A DNA stretch of 64,000 bases from Albimonas sp963977235. GTDB lineage: Bacteria; Pseudomonadota; Alphaproteobacteria; Rhodobacterales; Rhodobacteraceae. Numbering within the stretch: the first letter of the stretch is position 1; each line of letters begins with the position of its first letter. The notes under the pieces were generated by a model, which was not told where the DNA came from, ran no database searches, and saw only the letters and a list, made by a program, of their open reading frames with translations. This document shows positions 16,270-24,619 of the stretch, one piece after another. Location of the stretch: assembly GCF_963977235.1 (NCBI RefSeq), contig NZ_CAXBOD010000001.1, positions 372,001 through 436,000 on the forward strand. The letters are read 5' to 3'. The position numbers were made by a program, and so were the translations under genes.

Positions 16270-17423
16270 GCCGCTTCGCCGGCCGCACGGGCCCCATCCG
16301 CCTCGGCATGGTGGGCGGGGGCAAGGACGCCTTCATCGGGGCGGTGCACCGCATCGCCTCGCGCATGGACGGGGAGTTCGAGCTGGTCGCCGGCGCCCTC
16401 TCCTCCACCCCTGAGCGGGCGCAGGAGAGCGGGGCGGCGCTGGGCCTCTCGCCGGATCGGATCTACGACGACTTCGAGGCGATGGCCAGGCGCGAGGCGC
16501 GGCTGAAGGACGGGATCGAGGCGGTGGCGATCGTGACGCCGAACCACCTCCACTTCGCCCCCGCCCGCGCCTTCCTGCGCCGCGGCATCCATGTGATCTG
16601 CGACAAGCCGATGACCGCGACCGGCGCCGAGGCGAAGAAGCTAGCGGGCGAGGCGGAAAAATCCGACGCGCTCTTCGTCCTGACCCACAATTATTCCGGC
16701 TATCCGATGCTGCGCGAAGCCCGCGCCATGGTCGCCGAGGGCTTCATCGGCCGCCTGCGCGGCGTGCAGGTCGAATACGTGCAGGACTGGCTGGCGACGG
16801 CGGTCGAGACCGAGGGCTCGAAGCAGGCCGAGTGGCGCACCGATCCCGCCCGCTCCGGCGCCGGGGGCGCGCTGGGGGACATCGGCACCCACGCCTTCCA
16901 CCTCGCCGGCTTCGTGGCGGGCGAGACGCCGGAGGCGGTCTCGGCCGACATCACCAGCTTCGTGCCGGGCCGCACGCTCGACGACGACGCGCGGGCGATG
17001 CTGCGCTACGCCTCGGGCGCCAAGGGCGCGCTGTGGTGCAGCCAGGTCGCGCCGGGGAACGAGAACCGCCTGACCCTGCGCCTTTACGGCGACAAGGGCG
17101 GGCTGGAGTGGTCCCACGAGGCGCCCGAGCACCTGATCGCCACCCCGCTCGGCGAGGCTCCGCGGATCCTGACCCGCGCCACCGCCGGCCCCGCCGCCAC
17201 CCGCCTGCAGCGCGTGCCCCCGGGCCATCCGGAGGGCTATCTGGAAGCCTTCGGCAACATCTATGTCGAGGCCGCCCGCGCCATCCGCGCGCGGCGCGAG
17301 GGCGCCGCGCTCTCCTCCGAGGTGCTGGTTCCCGGCGTCGCGGACGGGCTGGCCGGGGTGCGCTTCGTCGAGGCCTGCGTCGCCTCGGCCGGGCGCGACG
17401 GCAAGTGGACGAGGCTGACGTGA
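16266..17423 (+). CDS. Gfo/Idh/MocA-family NAD(P)-dependent oxidoreductase
   Basis: A 385-residue dehydrogenase with an N-terminal Rossmann motif (GMVGGGKDAFIG) and the EKP-type catalytic motif as CDKPMT near residue 118, followed by the C-terminal alpha/beta domain. Such enzymes oxidise inositols, sugars or their derivatives with NAD. It overlaps the upstream isomerase by ATGA and the downstream RbsA-like gene by GTGA, so the three are co-translated. Together with the isomerase it suggests oxidation followed by isomerisation of an imported polyol or sugar. Confidence 0.87.
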   Translation: MSRFAGRTGPIRLGMVGGGKDAFIGAVHRIASRMDGEFELVAGALSSTPERAQESGAALGLSPDRIYDDFEAMARREARLKDGIEAVAIVTPNHLHFAPARAFLRRGIHVICDKPMTATGAEAKKLAGEAEKSDALFVLTHNYSGYPMLREARAMVAEGFIGRLRGVQVEYVQDWLATAVETEGSKQAEWRTDPARSGAGGALGDIGTHAFHLAGFVAGETPEAVSADITSFVPGRTLDDDARAMLRYASGAKGALWCSQVAPGNENRLTLRLYGDKGGLEWSHEAPEHLIATPLGEAPRILTRATAGPAATRLQRVPPGHPEGYLEAFGNIYVEAARAIRARREGAALSSEVLVPGVADGLAGVRFVEACVASAGRDGKWTRLT

Positions 17424-18955
17424 GCGCCCTGGCGCCAGAGGCCGCGGCGGCCGCCCCCACCCTGGCGGCGCGGGGGATCTCGCGTCTGTTCGGCCCCAAC
17501 CAGGTGCTGTTCGACGTCGATTTCGAGCTGCACCCCGGCGAGGTCCACGCCCTGATCGGCGAGAACGGCGCCGGCAAGTCCACCCTGATGAAGATCCTGG
17601 GCGGCTACCTGGCCCCCTCCGGCGGCGGGCTGGAGGTGGACGGGCGCCCGGCCGCCTTCGCCTCCCACCGAGAGGCGGAGGCGGAGGGGGTGATCCTGAT
17701 CCACCAGGAATTCAACCTCGCCATGCCCCTGACGGTCGAGGAGAACATGTTCCTTGGCCGCGAACTGCGCCGGGGTCCGTTCCTCCGCTCGAAGGACATG
17801 CAGGCGGAGTGCCGGCGCCTGCTGGCCCGGCTCGACTGCACCGTGGATCCGCGGCTGCGCTGCCGCGACCTCTCGGTGCCCGAGCGGCAGATGGTCGAGA
17901 TCGCCAAGGCGCTCGGTCAGAACGCCCGCGTGCTGATCATGGACGAGCCGACCGCCGTGCTGACCGCGCGCGAGACCGACGTGCTGCTGGAGCAGATCGA
18001 GCGGCTGCGGGCGGAGGGGACCGCGATCCTCTACACCTCCCACAAGCTGGGCGAGGTGGCGCGGATCGCCGACCGGGTGACGGTGCTGCGGGACGGCCAT
18101 CGCGTCGCCTCGCGCGCGGCCGAGGGCTTCACCGAGCACGCGATGGCCGAGGCGATGGTGGGCCGGGAGCTGTCCAACCTGTTTCCGCCCAAGGCGGTCC
18201 CCGGGGCCGAGACCGTGCTCGAGGTGCGCGGCCTGACCGTGCCGGGTCATGCCAGGGACGCCTCGTTCCGCCTGCGCAAGGGCGAGGTGCTGGGCTTCGC
18301 CGGCCTCGTCGGCGCCGGGCGCACCGAGCTGATGGAGGGCGTCGCCGGCCTGCGCCCGGCCCGCGGCGAGGTCGAGGTCTTCGGCCGCAAGGTGAAGACC
18401 GAGGACCCCCGCGCGATGCGCGAGGCGGGCCTCGCCTACCTGACCGAGGACCGCAAGGAAAAGGGCCTGCTGCTGGGCTTCCCGTTGCAGGAGAACCTGA
18501 CGCTGCTGGCGCTCGACCGTTTCACCCGCGGCGGCCTGCGCATCGACAAGGCCGCCGAGGCCCGCGCCCTGACCCGCGCGGTCGAGGAATTCGACCTGCG
18601 CGCCCGCGACCTGACGATGGACGCGGGCGGCCTCTCGGGCGGGAACCAGCAGAAGCTGCTGCTGGCCAAGACCATGCTGGCCGAGCCCGGGATCGTGATC
18701 ATCGACGAGCCGACCCGGGGCATCGACATCGGCACGAAATCCCAGATCTACGCCTTCATCGCCGCGCTGGCCGCGGCGGGGAAGAGCGTCATCGTCGTCT
18801 CCTCCGAACTGCCCGAGGTCATCGGGCTCGCCGACCGGATCGTGGTGATGAACCGCGGCCGCATCGCCGGCGAGCTGGAGGGGGAGGCGATCTCCGAATC
18901 CGCGATCCTGCGCCTGGCCATGGGCCTGGACGAGAAGGAGCCCGAGCCCGCATGA
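17420..18955 (+). CDS. Sugar ABC transporter ATP-binding protein (RbsA/MglA type, fused tandem ATPase)
   Basis: A 511-residue double ATPase. The N-terminal half has Walker A GENGAGKST (48-56) but a degenerate signature (LSVPERQMVEIAKAL). The C-terminal half has a degenerate Walker A (GLVGAGRTEL) but an intact LSGGNQQK signature. This asymmetry is typical of carbohydrate importers of the CUT2 class. It starts with GTG at 17420 overlapping the upstream stop, and its stop overlaps the permease start. Confidence 0.93.
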   Translation: MSALAPEAAAAAPTLAARGISRLFGPNQVLFDVDFELHPGEVHALIGENGAGKSTLMKILGGYLAPSGGGLEVDGRPAAFASHREAEAEGVILIHQEFNLAMPLTVEENMFLGRELRRGPFLRSKDMQAECRRLLARLDCTVDPRLRCRDLSVPERQMVEIAKALGQNARVLIMDEPTAVLTARETDVLLEQIERLRAEGTAILYTSHKLGEVARIADRVTVLRDGHRVASRAAEGFTEHAMAEAMVGRELSNLFPPKAVPGAETVLEVRGLTVPGHARDASFRLRKGEVLGFAGLVGAGRTELMEGVAGLRPARGEVEVFGRKVKTEDPRAMREAGLAYLTEDRKEKGLLLGFPLQENLTLLALDRFTRGGLRIDKAAEARALTRAVEEFDLRARDLTMDAGGLSGGNQQKLLLAKTMLAEPGIVIIDEPTRGIDIGTKSQIYAFIAALAAAGKSVIVVSSELPEVIGLADRIVVMNRGRIAGELEGEAISESAILRLAMGLDEKEPEPA

Positions 18956-19965
18956 CCGCCGACGCCATCCCGACGGAGTCCGAGCCCCCCCGCCGCCCGC
19001 GCCGGCGGATCAACCTGCACGTGCTGGGGCCGCTGCTGGCGCTGGCGGCGCTGGTGATCCTGGGGGCCTCGCTGAACGACAACTTCCTCTCGGCGGGCAA
19101 CGTGCAGAACGTGCTCGCCCGCTCGGCCTTCATCGGCATCATCGCGGTGGGCATGACCTTCGTGATCACCGCCGGCGGGATCGACCTGTCGGTCGGCTCG
19201 ATGTCGGCCTTCACCGCCGGCGTGACCATCCTCGCGATGAACGCGATGATCGAGCCGCTGGGCGTCTCGGTCTTCACCATCGTCGCGGGGATGGGCGTGG
19301 CGCTGCTGACGGGCCTGTTCGCGGGCATGGTCAACGGCGCGCTGGTCGCCCGCGTGCGGATCGAGCCGTTCATCGTCACGCTCGGCGCGATGGGCGTCTA
19401 TCGCTCGCTGACCACCTGGCTCGCGGACGGGGGCACGATCTCGCTGAGCTTCGAGCTGCGCTCGCTCTATCGCCCGGTCTACTACGACGGGCCGTTCGGG
19501 ATCAGCTGGCCGATCATCGTTTTCGCGCTGGTGGCGATCCTGGGGGAGCTGGCGATGCGCTCGGCCCCCTTCGGGCGGCACTGCGCGGCCATCGGCGCCA
19601 ACGAGCAGGTGGCCCGCTATTCCGCCGTGCGCGTGGACCGGATCCGCATGGCCACCTACGCCCTGCTGGGGCTGCTGGTGGGGGTCGCGACCATCATGTA
19701 CGTGCCGCGCCTCGGCTCGGCCTCGGGCTCCACAGGCGTGCTGTGGGAGCTGGAGGCGATCGCGGCGGTGATCATCGGCGGCACCGTGCTCAAGGGCGGC
19801 TTCGGCCGGGTCTGGGGCGCGGTGGTCGGCGTGCTGATCCTGAGCCTGATCGACAACATCCTGAACCTCGCCTCGATCGTCAGCCCGTATCTCAACGGCG
19901 CGATCCAGGGCGTGATCGTCATTCTCGCCGTCGTGCTGCAGCGGGAGAGGAAGGCCGAGGACTGA
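18952..19965 (+). CDS. Sugar ABC transporter permease (RbsC type)
   Basis: CUT2-class inner-membrane permease, 337 residues, with 8-10 predicted membrane helices and the conserved VITAGGIDLSVGS segment near residue 75. There is a short cytoplasmic N-terminus rich in Arg and Pro. It overlaps the ATPase by ATGA. With the linked ATPase and binding protein it completes a three-component importer. Confidence 0.93.
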   Translation: MTADAIPTESEPPRRPRRRINLHVLGPLLALAALVILGASLNDNFLSAGNVQNVLARSAFIGIIAVGMTFVITAGGIDLSVGSMSAFTAGVTILAMNAMIEPLGVSVFTIVAGMGVALLTGLFAGMVNGALVARVRIEPFIVTLGAMGVYRSLTTWLADGGTISLSFELRSLYRPVYYDGPFGISWPIIVFALVAILGELAMRSAPFGRHCAAIGANEQVARYSAVRVDRIRMATYALLGLLVGVATIMYVPRLGSASGSTGVLWELEAIAAVIIGGTVLKGGFGRVWGAVVGVLILSLIDNILNLASIVSPYLNGAIQGVIVILAVVLQRERKAED

Positions 19966-20027
19966 TCGGCCGAAGAACCATCCCGGCCCCAGGGGGGCGC
20001 CGGAGACATGCACTGGGAGGAAATCAG

Positions 20028-20990
20028 ATGAACCGCAGGGATATCTTCAAGGGCGCCGCGCTGGGCGCGGCCCTGAGCCTCGGCGCCGCCGCCACGCCGG
20101 CGATGGCGCAGGAGGAGTACACCATCGGGGTCGCCATCCCCTCGGCCACCCATGGCTTCATGGGCGGGCTGAACTTCCACGCGCGCGAGGCGATCTCGCG
20201 GCTGGAGGAGACCTATCCCCAGCTCAGCTTCGTGCTGGCGACGTCGGGCGACGCCGGCAAGATGGTCAACGACATCGAGGACATGGTCGCCACCCGCGGC
20301 ATCGACGCGCTGGTGGTCCTGCCCTTCGAATCCGAGCCCCTGACCTCGCCGGTGCAGGCGGTCAAGGAGCAGGGCATCTGGGTGACCGTCGTCGACCGCG
20401 GCCTGTCGGTGCCGGGCATCGAGGACCTCTACGTCGCCGGCGACAACACCGGCTTCGGCCGCGTGGCGGGCGAGTACTTCGCCGAGACGCTGGGCGAGGG
20501 CGACAACGTCGTGGTCCTGCGCGGCATCCCCACCACGCTCGACAACGAGCGGGTCGAGGCCTTCCAGGCGGCGATCGAGGGCTCGGGCATCAACGTGCTG
20601 GACATGCAGCACGGCAACTGGAATCGCGACGACGCGTTCAACGTGATGCAGGACTTCCTGTCCAAGTACGACGACATCGACGCGGTCTGGGCGGCCGACG
20701 ACGACATGGCCATCGGCGTGCTGGAGGCGATCAGCCAGGCCGGCCGCGAGGACGAGATGTGGGTGGTCGGCGGCGCCGGCATGAAGGAGATCGTCAAGCG
20801 GATCATGGATGGCGACCCCCGCCTGCCCGTGAACGTCACCTACCCGCCCGCGCAGATCGCCACCGCGATCGAGCTGACCGCGCTGGGCCTGGTCTCGGCC
20901 ACGCCGGTCTCGGGCCGGTTCATCATCGGCTCCCAGCGGATCACGCCGGAGAACGCCGAGCAGTTCTATTTCCCCGACAGCCCGTTCTGA
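20028..20990 (+). CDS. Sugar-binding periplasmic protein (RbsB type), likely Tat-exported
   Basis: A 320-residue substrate-binding protein of the peripla_BP_4 class. The N-terminus MNRRDIFKGA fits the twin-arginine consensus (RRxxFK), with a hydrophobic stretch and predicted cleavage after AMA at about residue 27; Tat export is unusual but known for these proteins. The mature part starts with YTIGVAIPSATHGFM, and ligand-pocket Asp/Arg residues are expected further on (VVDRG, ADDDMAIG). GGGAGG is upstream. It is the last gene of the LacI-regulated operon and is followed by a terminator. Confidence 0.9.
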   Translation: MNRRDIFKGAALGAALSLGAAATPAMAQEEYTIGVAIPSATHGFMGGLNFHAREAISRLEETYPQLSFVLATSGDAGKMVNDIEDMVATRGIDALVVLPFESEPLTSPVQAVKEQGIWVTVVDRGLSVPGIEDLYVAGDNTGFGRVAGEYFAETLGEGDNVVVLRGIPTTLDNERVEAFQAAIEGSGINVLDMQHGNWNRDDAFNVMQDFLSKYDDIDAVWAADDDMAIGVLEAISQAGREDEMWVVGGAGMKEIVKRIMDGDPRLPVNVTYPPAQIATAIELTALGLVSATPVSGRFIIGSQRITPENAEQFYFPDSPF

Positions 20991-21027
20991 GCGGGACGCC
21001 GGGCGGATTTCGCCCGGCCCGAAATCG

Positions 21028-21053
21028 AAGAGGGGCCCCCGCGGGCCCCTCTT
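21028..21053. terminator. Bidirectional terminator after the sugar operon
   Basis: An 11-bp stem AAGAGGGGCCC / GGGCCCCTCTT with a four-base loop lies between the binding-protein gene and the convergent small lipoprotein gene. Confidence 0.8.
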
Positions 21054-21080
21054 CTTGCGTCCGGGCCCTGGCGGGCGGGA

Positions 21081-21314
21081 TCACATGTCCTTGGCGATCT
21101 CGCCACCGGCGATGGTGCCGATCACCGCGCCCGCGCCCGTGGCCACGATCTGACCGCTGCCGCCGCCGAACAACGAGCCGACGGCCGCGCCGGTGACGCC
21201 GCCCAGGATCTGGCCCTGGGTCTGCTTGTCGATCGGCACGCCCGAACAGCCGGCGAGCGCGGCCAGCGCCAGCGCCGCCGCGGCGGCGCGCATCGGGGTT
21301 GAAAGGCGGGTCAT
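21081..21314 (-). CDS. Small glycine-zipper outer-membrane lipoprotein
   Basis: A 77-residue protein with an N-terminal lipoprotein signal (lipobox LAGC; predicted Cys acylation near residue 23) and a glycine-zipper segment of repeated G-x3-G and A-x3-G spacing (GGVTGAAVGSLFGGGSG onward), as in SlyB/OsmB/YMGG-type lipoproteins of the outer membrane. Its ATG overlaps the stop of the EF-hand gene (ATGA), so the two are translated together. Function is unknown beyond an envelope location. Confidence 0.8.
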   Translation of the reverse strand: MTRLSTPMRAAAAALALAALAGCSGVPIDKQTQGQILGGVTGAAVGSLFGGGSGQIVATGAGAVIGTIAGGEIAKDM

Positions 21315-21691
21315 TCCAGTCCCTCCAGGTAGACGTTGATCTCGGTCAGCGTGACCATGCCGTCGCGCGAGGCGTCGGCCTCGAAGAAGCGGACCATGCG
21401 GTCGCCCACCGCTTCGCCCAGCGACAGCATGCCATCGCCGTCCCGGTCGGCCTTCGCGAACTCGGCCGGGTCGGCCTCGTCGATCTCTGCGAGCGTCAGC
21501 ATCCGGTCGCCGTCCGCGTCCAGCGTCGCGAAATGCCCGACGACCGAGGCGACATACTCGTCCACGTCCAGCATCCCGTCGCCGTTCGCGTCCATCGCCG
21601 CGAAGGCCGTCTCGACCTCCGCCGCCGCCGCGAGCCCCGGCGCGGCCAACAGGCCCAGCGCGGCGCCCATCCATACGAACCGTCTGCGCAT
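21311..21691 (-). CDS. Secreted EF-hand calcium-binding protein
   Basis: A 126-residue protein with a Sec signal peptide (cleavage predicted near AAA, residue 24) and four EF-hand-like loops at about residues 34-45, 58-69, 82-93 and 106-117 (DANGDGMLDVDE, DADGDRMLTLAE, DRDGDGMLSLGE, DASRDGMVTLTE). The first and third keep full D-x-[DN]-x-D-G spacing; the second has Arg for the Gly and the fourth Arg for the third ligand. It is probably a periplasmic calcium buffer or sensor. The start at 21691 is favoured over 21697 because GGAGG is then six bases away. Confidence 0.8.
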   Translation of the reverse strand: MRRRFVWMGAALGLLAAPGLAAAAEVETAFAAMDANGDGMLDVDEYVASVVGHFATLDADGDRMLTLAEIDEADPAEFAKADRDGDGMLSLGEAVGDRMVRFFEADASRDGMVTLTEINVYLEGLE

Positions 21692-21863
21692 CGTCATCCT
21701 CCTCCGGTTGTTCCGGGTTCCGTACAGCATCCGATCCTCGCGGCGCGAAAACAATCGAATTCAGAGGTGTCGCGGGCGCCGGAGAGCTCCGGCGGCGAAA
21801 TGTCCGGACGTTTGTGGGGCGAGACGAGGTATCCCTGCGCATCCACGGCCAGGAGGATGCGGG

Positions 21864-22655
21864 ATGGAGCTTCGCGGACAGGGGATCTGGATCACGGGGG
21901 CGGCCAGCGGCATCGGCGCGGCCTGCGCCGAGACGCTGGCGGCCGCCGGCGCGCGCCTGGCGCTGAGCGACCGCGACGCCCCCGCGCTGGAGGCCCGCGT
22001 CGAGGCCCTGCGCGCGGCGGGCGCCGAGGCGCTGGCCCTGCCGCTCGACGTCACCGACCCCGCCGCCTGCGCCGCGGCGGTGGCGCAGGCCGAGGCCGAA
22101 CTGGGCCCCGTCGCGTTCCTGGTGGCGGCCGCCGGCGTCAACATCCGCCGTCGGGCGCTGGCGCAGCTCGATCCGCTCGAGGCGGCGCGGGTGATGGACG
22201 TGAACGCCAACGGCGTGGTCAACGCCGCGCTGGCGGTCCTGCCGGGGATGCGGGCGCGGGGCGGGGGTGGGATGGCGCTGATCTGCTCCTGGGCCGGGCG
22301 GCATGTGCAGCCGTTCACGGGGGCGGCCTACAACGCCTCCAAGCAGGCGGTCTCGGCCTTCAGCCACACGCTCAACATGGAGGAGGGCGCCAACGGCATC
22401 CGCGCCTGCGCGATCATGCCGGGCGAGGTCTCGACGCCGCTGCTGGCGGCCAAGGACGACGCGCCGACGCCGGGGATGCGCGCGCGGATGCTCCAGCCCC
22501 GGGACGTCGCCCGCGCGGCGCGCTTCGCGCTCGAGAGCCCGCCCCATGTCTGCGTGAACGAGATCCTGATCTCGCCGTCCTGGAACCGCCTCTACGTGCC
22601 GGCCGAGCGGCAGGCCGCCCAGGCGGAGGCGGACCGGGCCGCGGGGTTGGGGTAG
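21864..22655 (+). CDS. Short-chain dehydrogenase/reductase (SDR) 1
   Basis: Classical SDR of 263 residues: cofactor motif TGAASGIG (residues 10-17), AAAGV in place of NAG, catalytic Ser in LICSWAGR, and YNASK as the active-site Tyr/Lys. The C-terminal half (MEEGANGIR, IMPGEV, PPHVCVNEILISPSWNR) is nearly the same as in the next SDR, so the two are tandem paralogues. The substrate is unknown; this subgroup is usually annotated as a generic NAD(P)-dependent alcohol or 3-oxoacyl reductase. Confidence 0.85.
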   Translation: MELRGQGIWITGAASGIGAACAETLAAAGARLALSDRDAPALEARVEALRAAGAEALALPLDVTDPAACAAAVAQAEAELGPVAFLVAAAGVNIRRRALAQLDPLEAARVMDVNANGVVNAALAVLPGMRARGGGGMALICSWAGRHVQPFTGAAYNASKQAVSAFSHTLNMEEGANGIRACAIMPGEVSTPLLAAKDDAPTPGMRARMLQPRDVARAARFALESPPHVCVNEILISPSWNRLYVPAERQAAQAEADRAAGLG

Positions 22656-22742
22656 GGCGGGCGCAGGCGGTCGCGACCTCTCGCGCGGCGACCTTCGCGG
22701 CGCTAGGCTGCCGGGCGAACGACAATGAGACGGGAGGACGAC

Positions 22743-23513
22743 ATGGGCGCGCTGGATGGAAAGACGGCCTGGGTGACGGGCGCGGGCGGGGGAATCGGCG
22801 AGGCCTCGGCCAGGGCGCTGGCCGCCTCGGGCGCGCGGGTGGTCCTGACCGGGCGGCGGCAGGCCGAACTCGACCGGGTCGCCGCCGACATCGAGGCCGC
22901 CGGCGGGATCGCAGAGGTGGCGCCGCTCGACGTCTCGGACGCCGGCGCCTGCGCGGCCGCGGCCCGCTCGATCGAGGCGGAGTTCGGGCGCGTCGACATC
23001 CTGGTGGCCAACGCCGGGGTGAACGTGCCCAAGCGGCACTCGGGCGAGATCTCGGCCGAGGACTTCCGCATGGTGGTCGACGTCAACCTGACCGGGGTGA
23101 TGAACTGCACCATCCCGGTGATGGCGCAGATGCGCGCGGCCGGCGGCGGGCTGATCATCATGGTCAGCTCCTGGGCGGGGCGGCACGCCTCGAAAATCAC
23201 CGGACCGGCCTACAACGCCTCCAAGCACGGGGTGGTGGCGCTGAGCCACTCGATCAACATGGAGGAGGGGGCCAACGGCATCCGCTCCTGCGTGATCATG
23301 CCGGGCGAGGTGAACACCCCGATCATGGAGAAGCGCCCCGTGCCCCCCTCGGAGGCGGTGCGCGCGCGCATGCTCCAGTCCGAGGACCTGGGCCGGGCGG
23401 TGCAGTTCGTGGCCGAGGCGCCGCCGCATGTCTGCATCAACGAGATCCTGATCTCGCCGACCTGGAACCGCACCTTCCTGCCGCCGGAGCTGCTGAACGA
23501 AGCGCGCGGCTGA
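22743..23513 (+). CDS. Short-chain dehydrogenase/reductase (SDR) 2
   Basis: A 256-residue classical SDR with TGAGGGIG, NAGV, catalytic Ser (MVSSWAGR) and YNASK. It is a paralogue of the gene ending 87 bp upstream, with shared segments in the active site and C-terminal regions. It starts at 22743 with GGGAGG upstream; an in-frame ATG at 22725 has no site. The 87-bp gap contains no obvious terminator, so co-transcription is likely. Confidence 0.87.
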   Translation: MGALDGKTAWVTGAGGGIGEASARALAASGARVVLTGRRQAELDRVAADIEAAGGIAEVAPLDVSDAGACAAAARSIEAEFGRVDILVANAGVNVPKRHSGEISAEDFRMVVDVNLTGVMNCTIPVMAQMRAAGGGLIIMVSSWAGRHASKITGPAYNASKHGVVALSHSINMEEGANGIRSCVIMPGEVNTPIMEKRPVPPSEAVRARMLQSEDLGRAVQFVAEAPPHVCINEILISPTWNRTFLPPELLNEARG

Positions 23514-23743
23514 CCTGCGGAGCGGCCGGGCCGTCGCGCGTCGCGCCAAACGGATCGGAGGGGCGGGATCGGGACGCGAGCCCCCTGCAGCCCCGCCCGT
23601 CCGCGCCATGCGCGCCACGCAGGACGAGCTTGCGCGGCGCGCTGCAGCGCAACGCTTGACGCCGACGGCGGGCTCGGATTGTAAGGAGAGCGTGTGGCCG
23701 GGCGAAGCGGCCGTTTCCGCGACCCTTCCTCATCGGACGACCC

Positions 23744-24619
23744 ATGGTTCCCCAAAGCGCCCGCAAGGGTCTCGGCTTCGCATTGCTCGCGGTGACCATC
23801 TTCGCGGCGCAGGACGGCGTCTCGAAGCACCTGGCCGAGGCCTATCCGCCGGTCTTCATCGTGATGATCCGCTACTGGGCCTTCGCGGCCTTCGTGGTGG
23901 TGCGCGCGCTGAACGCGCCGGGGGGCATCCGGCGCTCCGCCGTCTCGGCGAACGTGTGGCTGCAGCTCGCCCGCGGCGGGTTGCTGGCCGCGCAGGTGGT
24001 GGTGGCGATCACCGCATTCGCCAAGGTGGGGCTGGCGGCGACCATGTCGCTGTTCGCGGCCAACCCGCTGATCCTCGCCGCCCTCTCGGTCCCGGTGCTG
24101 GGCGAGGCGGTGGGCTGGCGGCGCTGGACCGCCATCGGCGTGGGCTTCGTGGGCGTGCTGATCATCGTCCGCCCGGGGCCGGGGCTGTTCGACTCCGACA
24201 TCTGGCTGGCGGTGGTGGCGAGCATCGGGATCGCGGTCTACGGCGTGATGACCCGGCTCGCGAGCCGCAAGGACTCGGCCATGGTCAGCTTCTTCTACAC
24301 TGGCGTCGGCGGACTGATCGTGGCCACGGCGGCGGGCATCTGGCACTGGACCTGGCTCGAGCCCGCCGACTGGATCTGGATGGGGATCCTGTGCGTGACC
24401 GGGGCGGCCGGGCACTATTTCTTCATCAAGGCGCTCGAGGCCGCGGACGCGGTTGTCACCCAGCCGGTGCAATACGTGCAGATCGTGCTGTCGACCTCGG
24501 TCGGGATCCTGATCTTCGGCGAGAACCTGGACTGGCCGATGGCGCTGGGGGCGACGATCGTGATCGGCGCCGGCCTGTTCACCGCCTGGCGCGACTGGGT
24601 GCGTTCGCGCAGCGCTTGA
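23744..24619 (+). CDS. EamA/DMT-family transporter
   Basis: A 291-residue drug/metabolite transporter with ten predicted membrane helices in two repeated EamA halves (first starting LGFALLAVTIFAAQDGVSK, second with SIGIAVYGVMTRLA). This family exports amino acids, metabolites or nucleobase-type compounds; the substrate is not predictable. Its 3' end overlaps the 3' end of the convergent MFS gene by 41 bp. The 230 bp upstream hold no gene I can support. Confidence 0.87.
   Translation: MVPQSARKGLGFALLAVTIFAAQDGVSKHLAEAYPPVFIVMIRYWAFAAFVVVRALNAPGGIRRSAVSANVWLQLARGGLLAAQVVVAITAFAKVGLAATMSLFAANPLILAALSVPVLGEAVGWRRWTAIGVGFVGVLIIVRPGPGLFDSDIWLAVVASIGIAVYGVMTRLASRKDSAMVSFFYTGVGGLIVATAAGIWHWTWLEPADWIWMGILCVTGAAGHYFFIKALEAADAVVTQPVQYVQIVLSTSVGILIFGENLDWPMALGATIVIGAGLFTAWRDWVRSRSA

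Noticed and set aside
21081..23618. An 845-codon minus-strand frame ending in the small lipoprotein
   Set aside because: Only its last 77 codons are real; the rest is antisense to both SDR genes and lacks any start site or motif.
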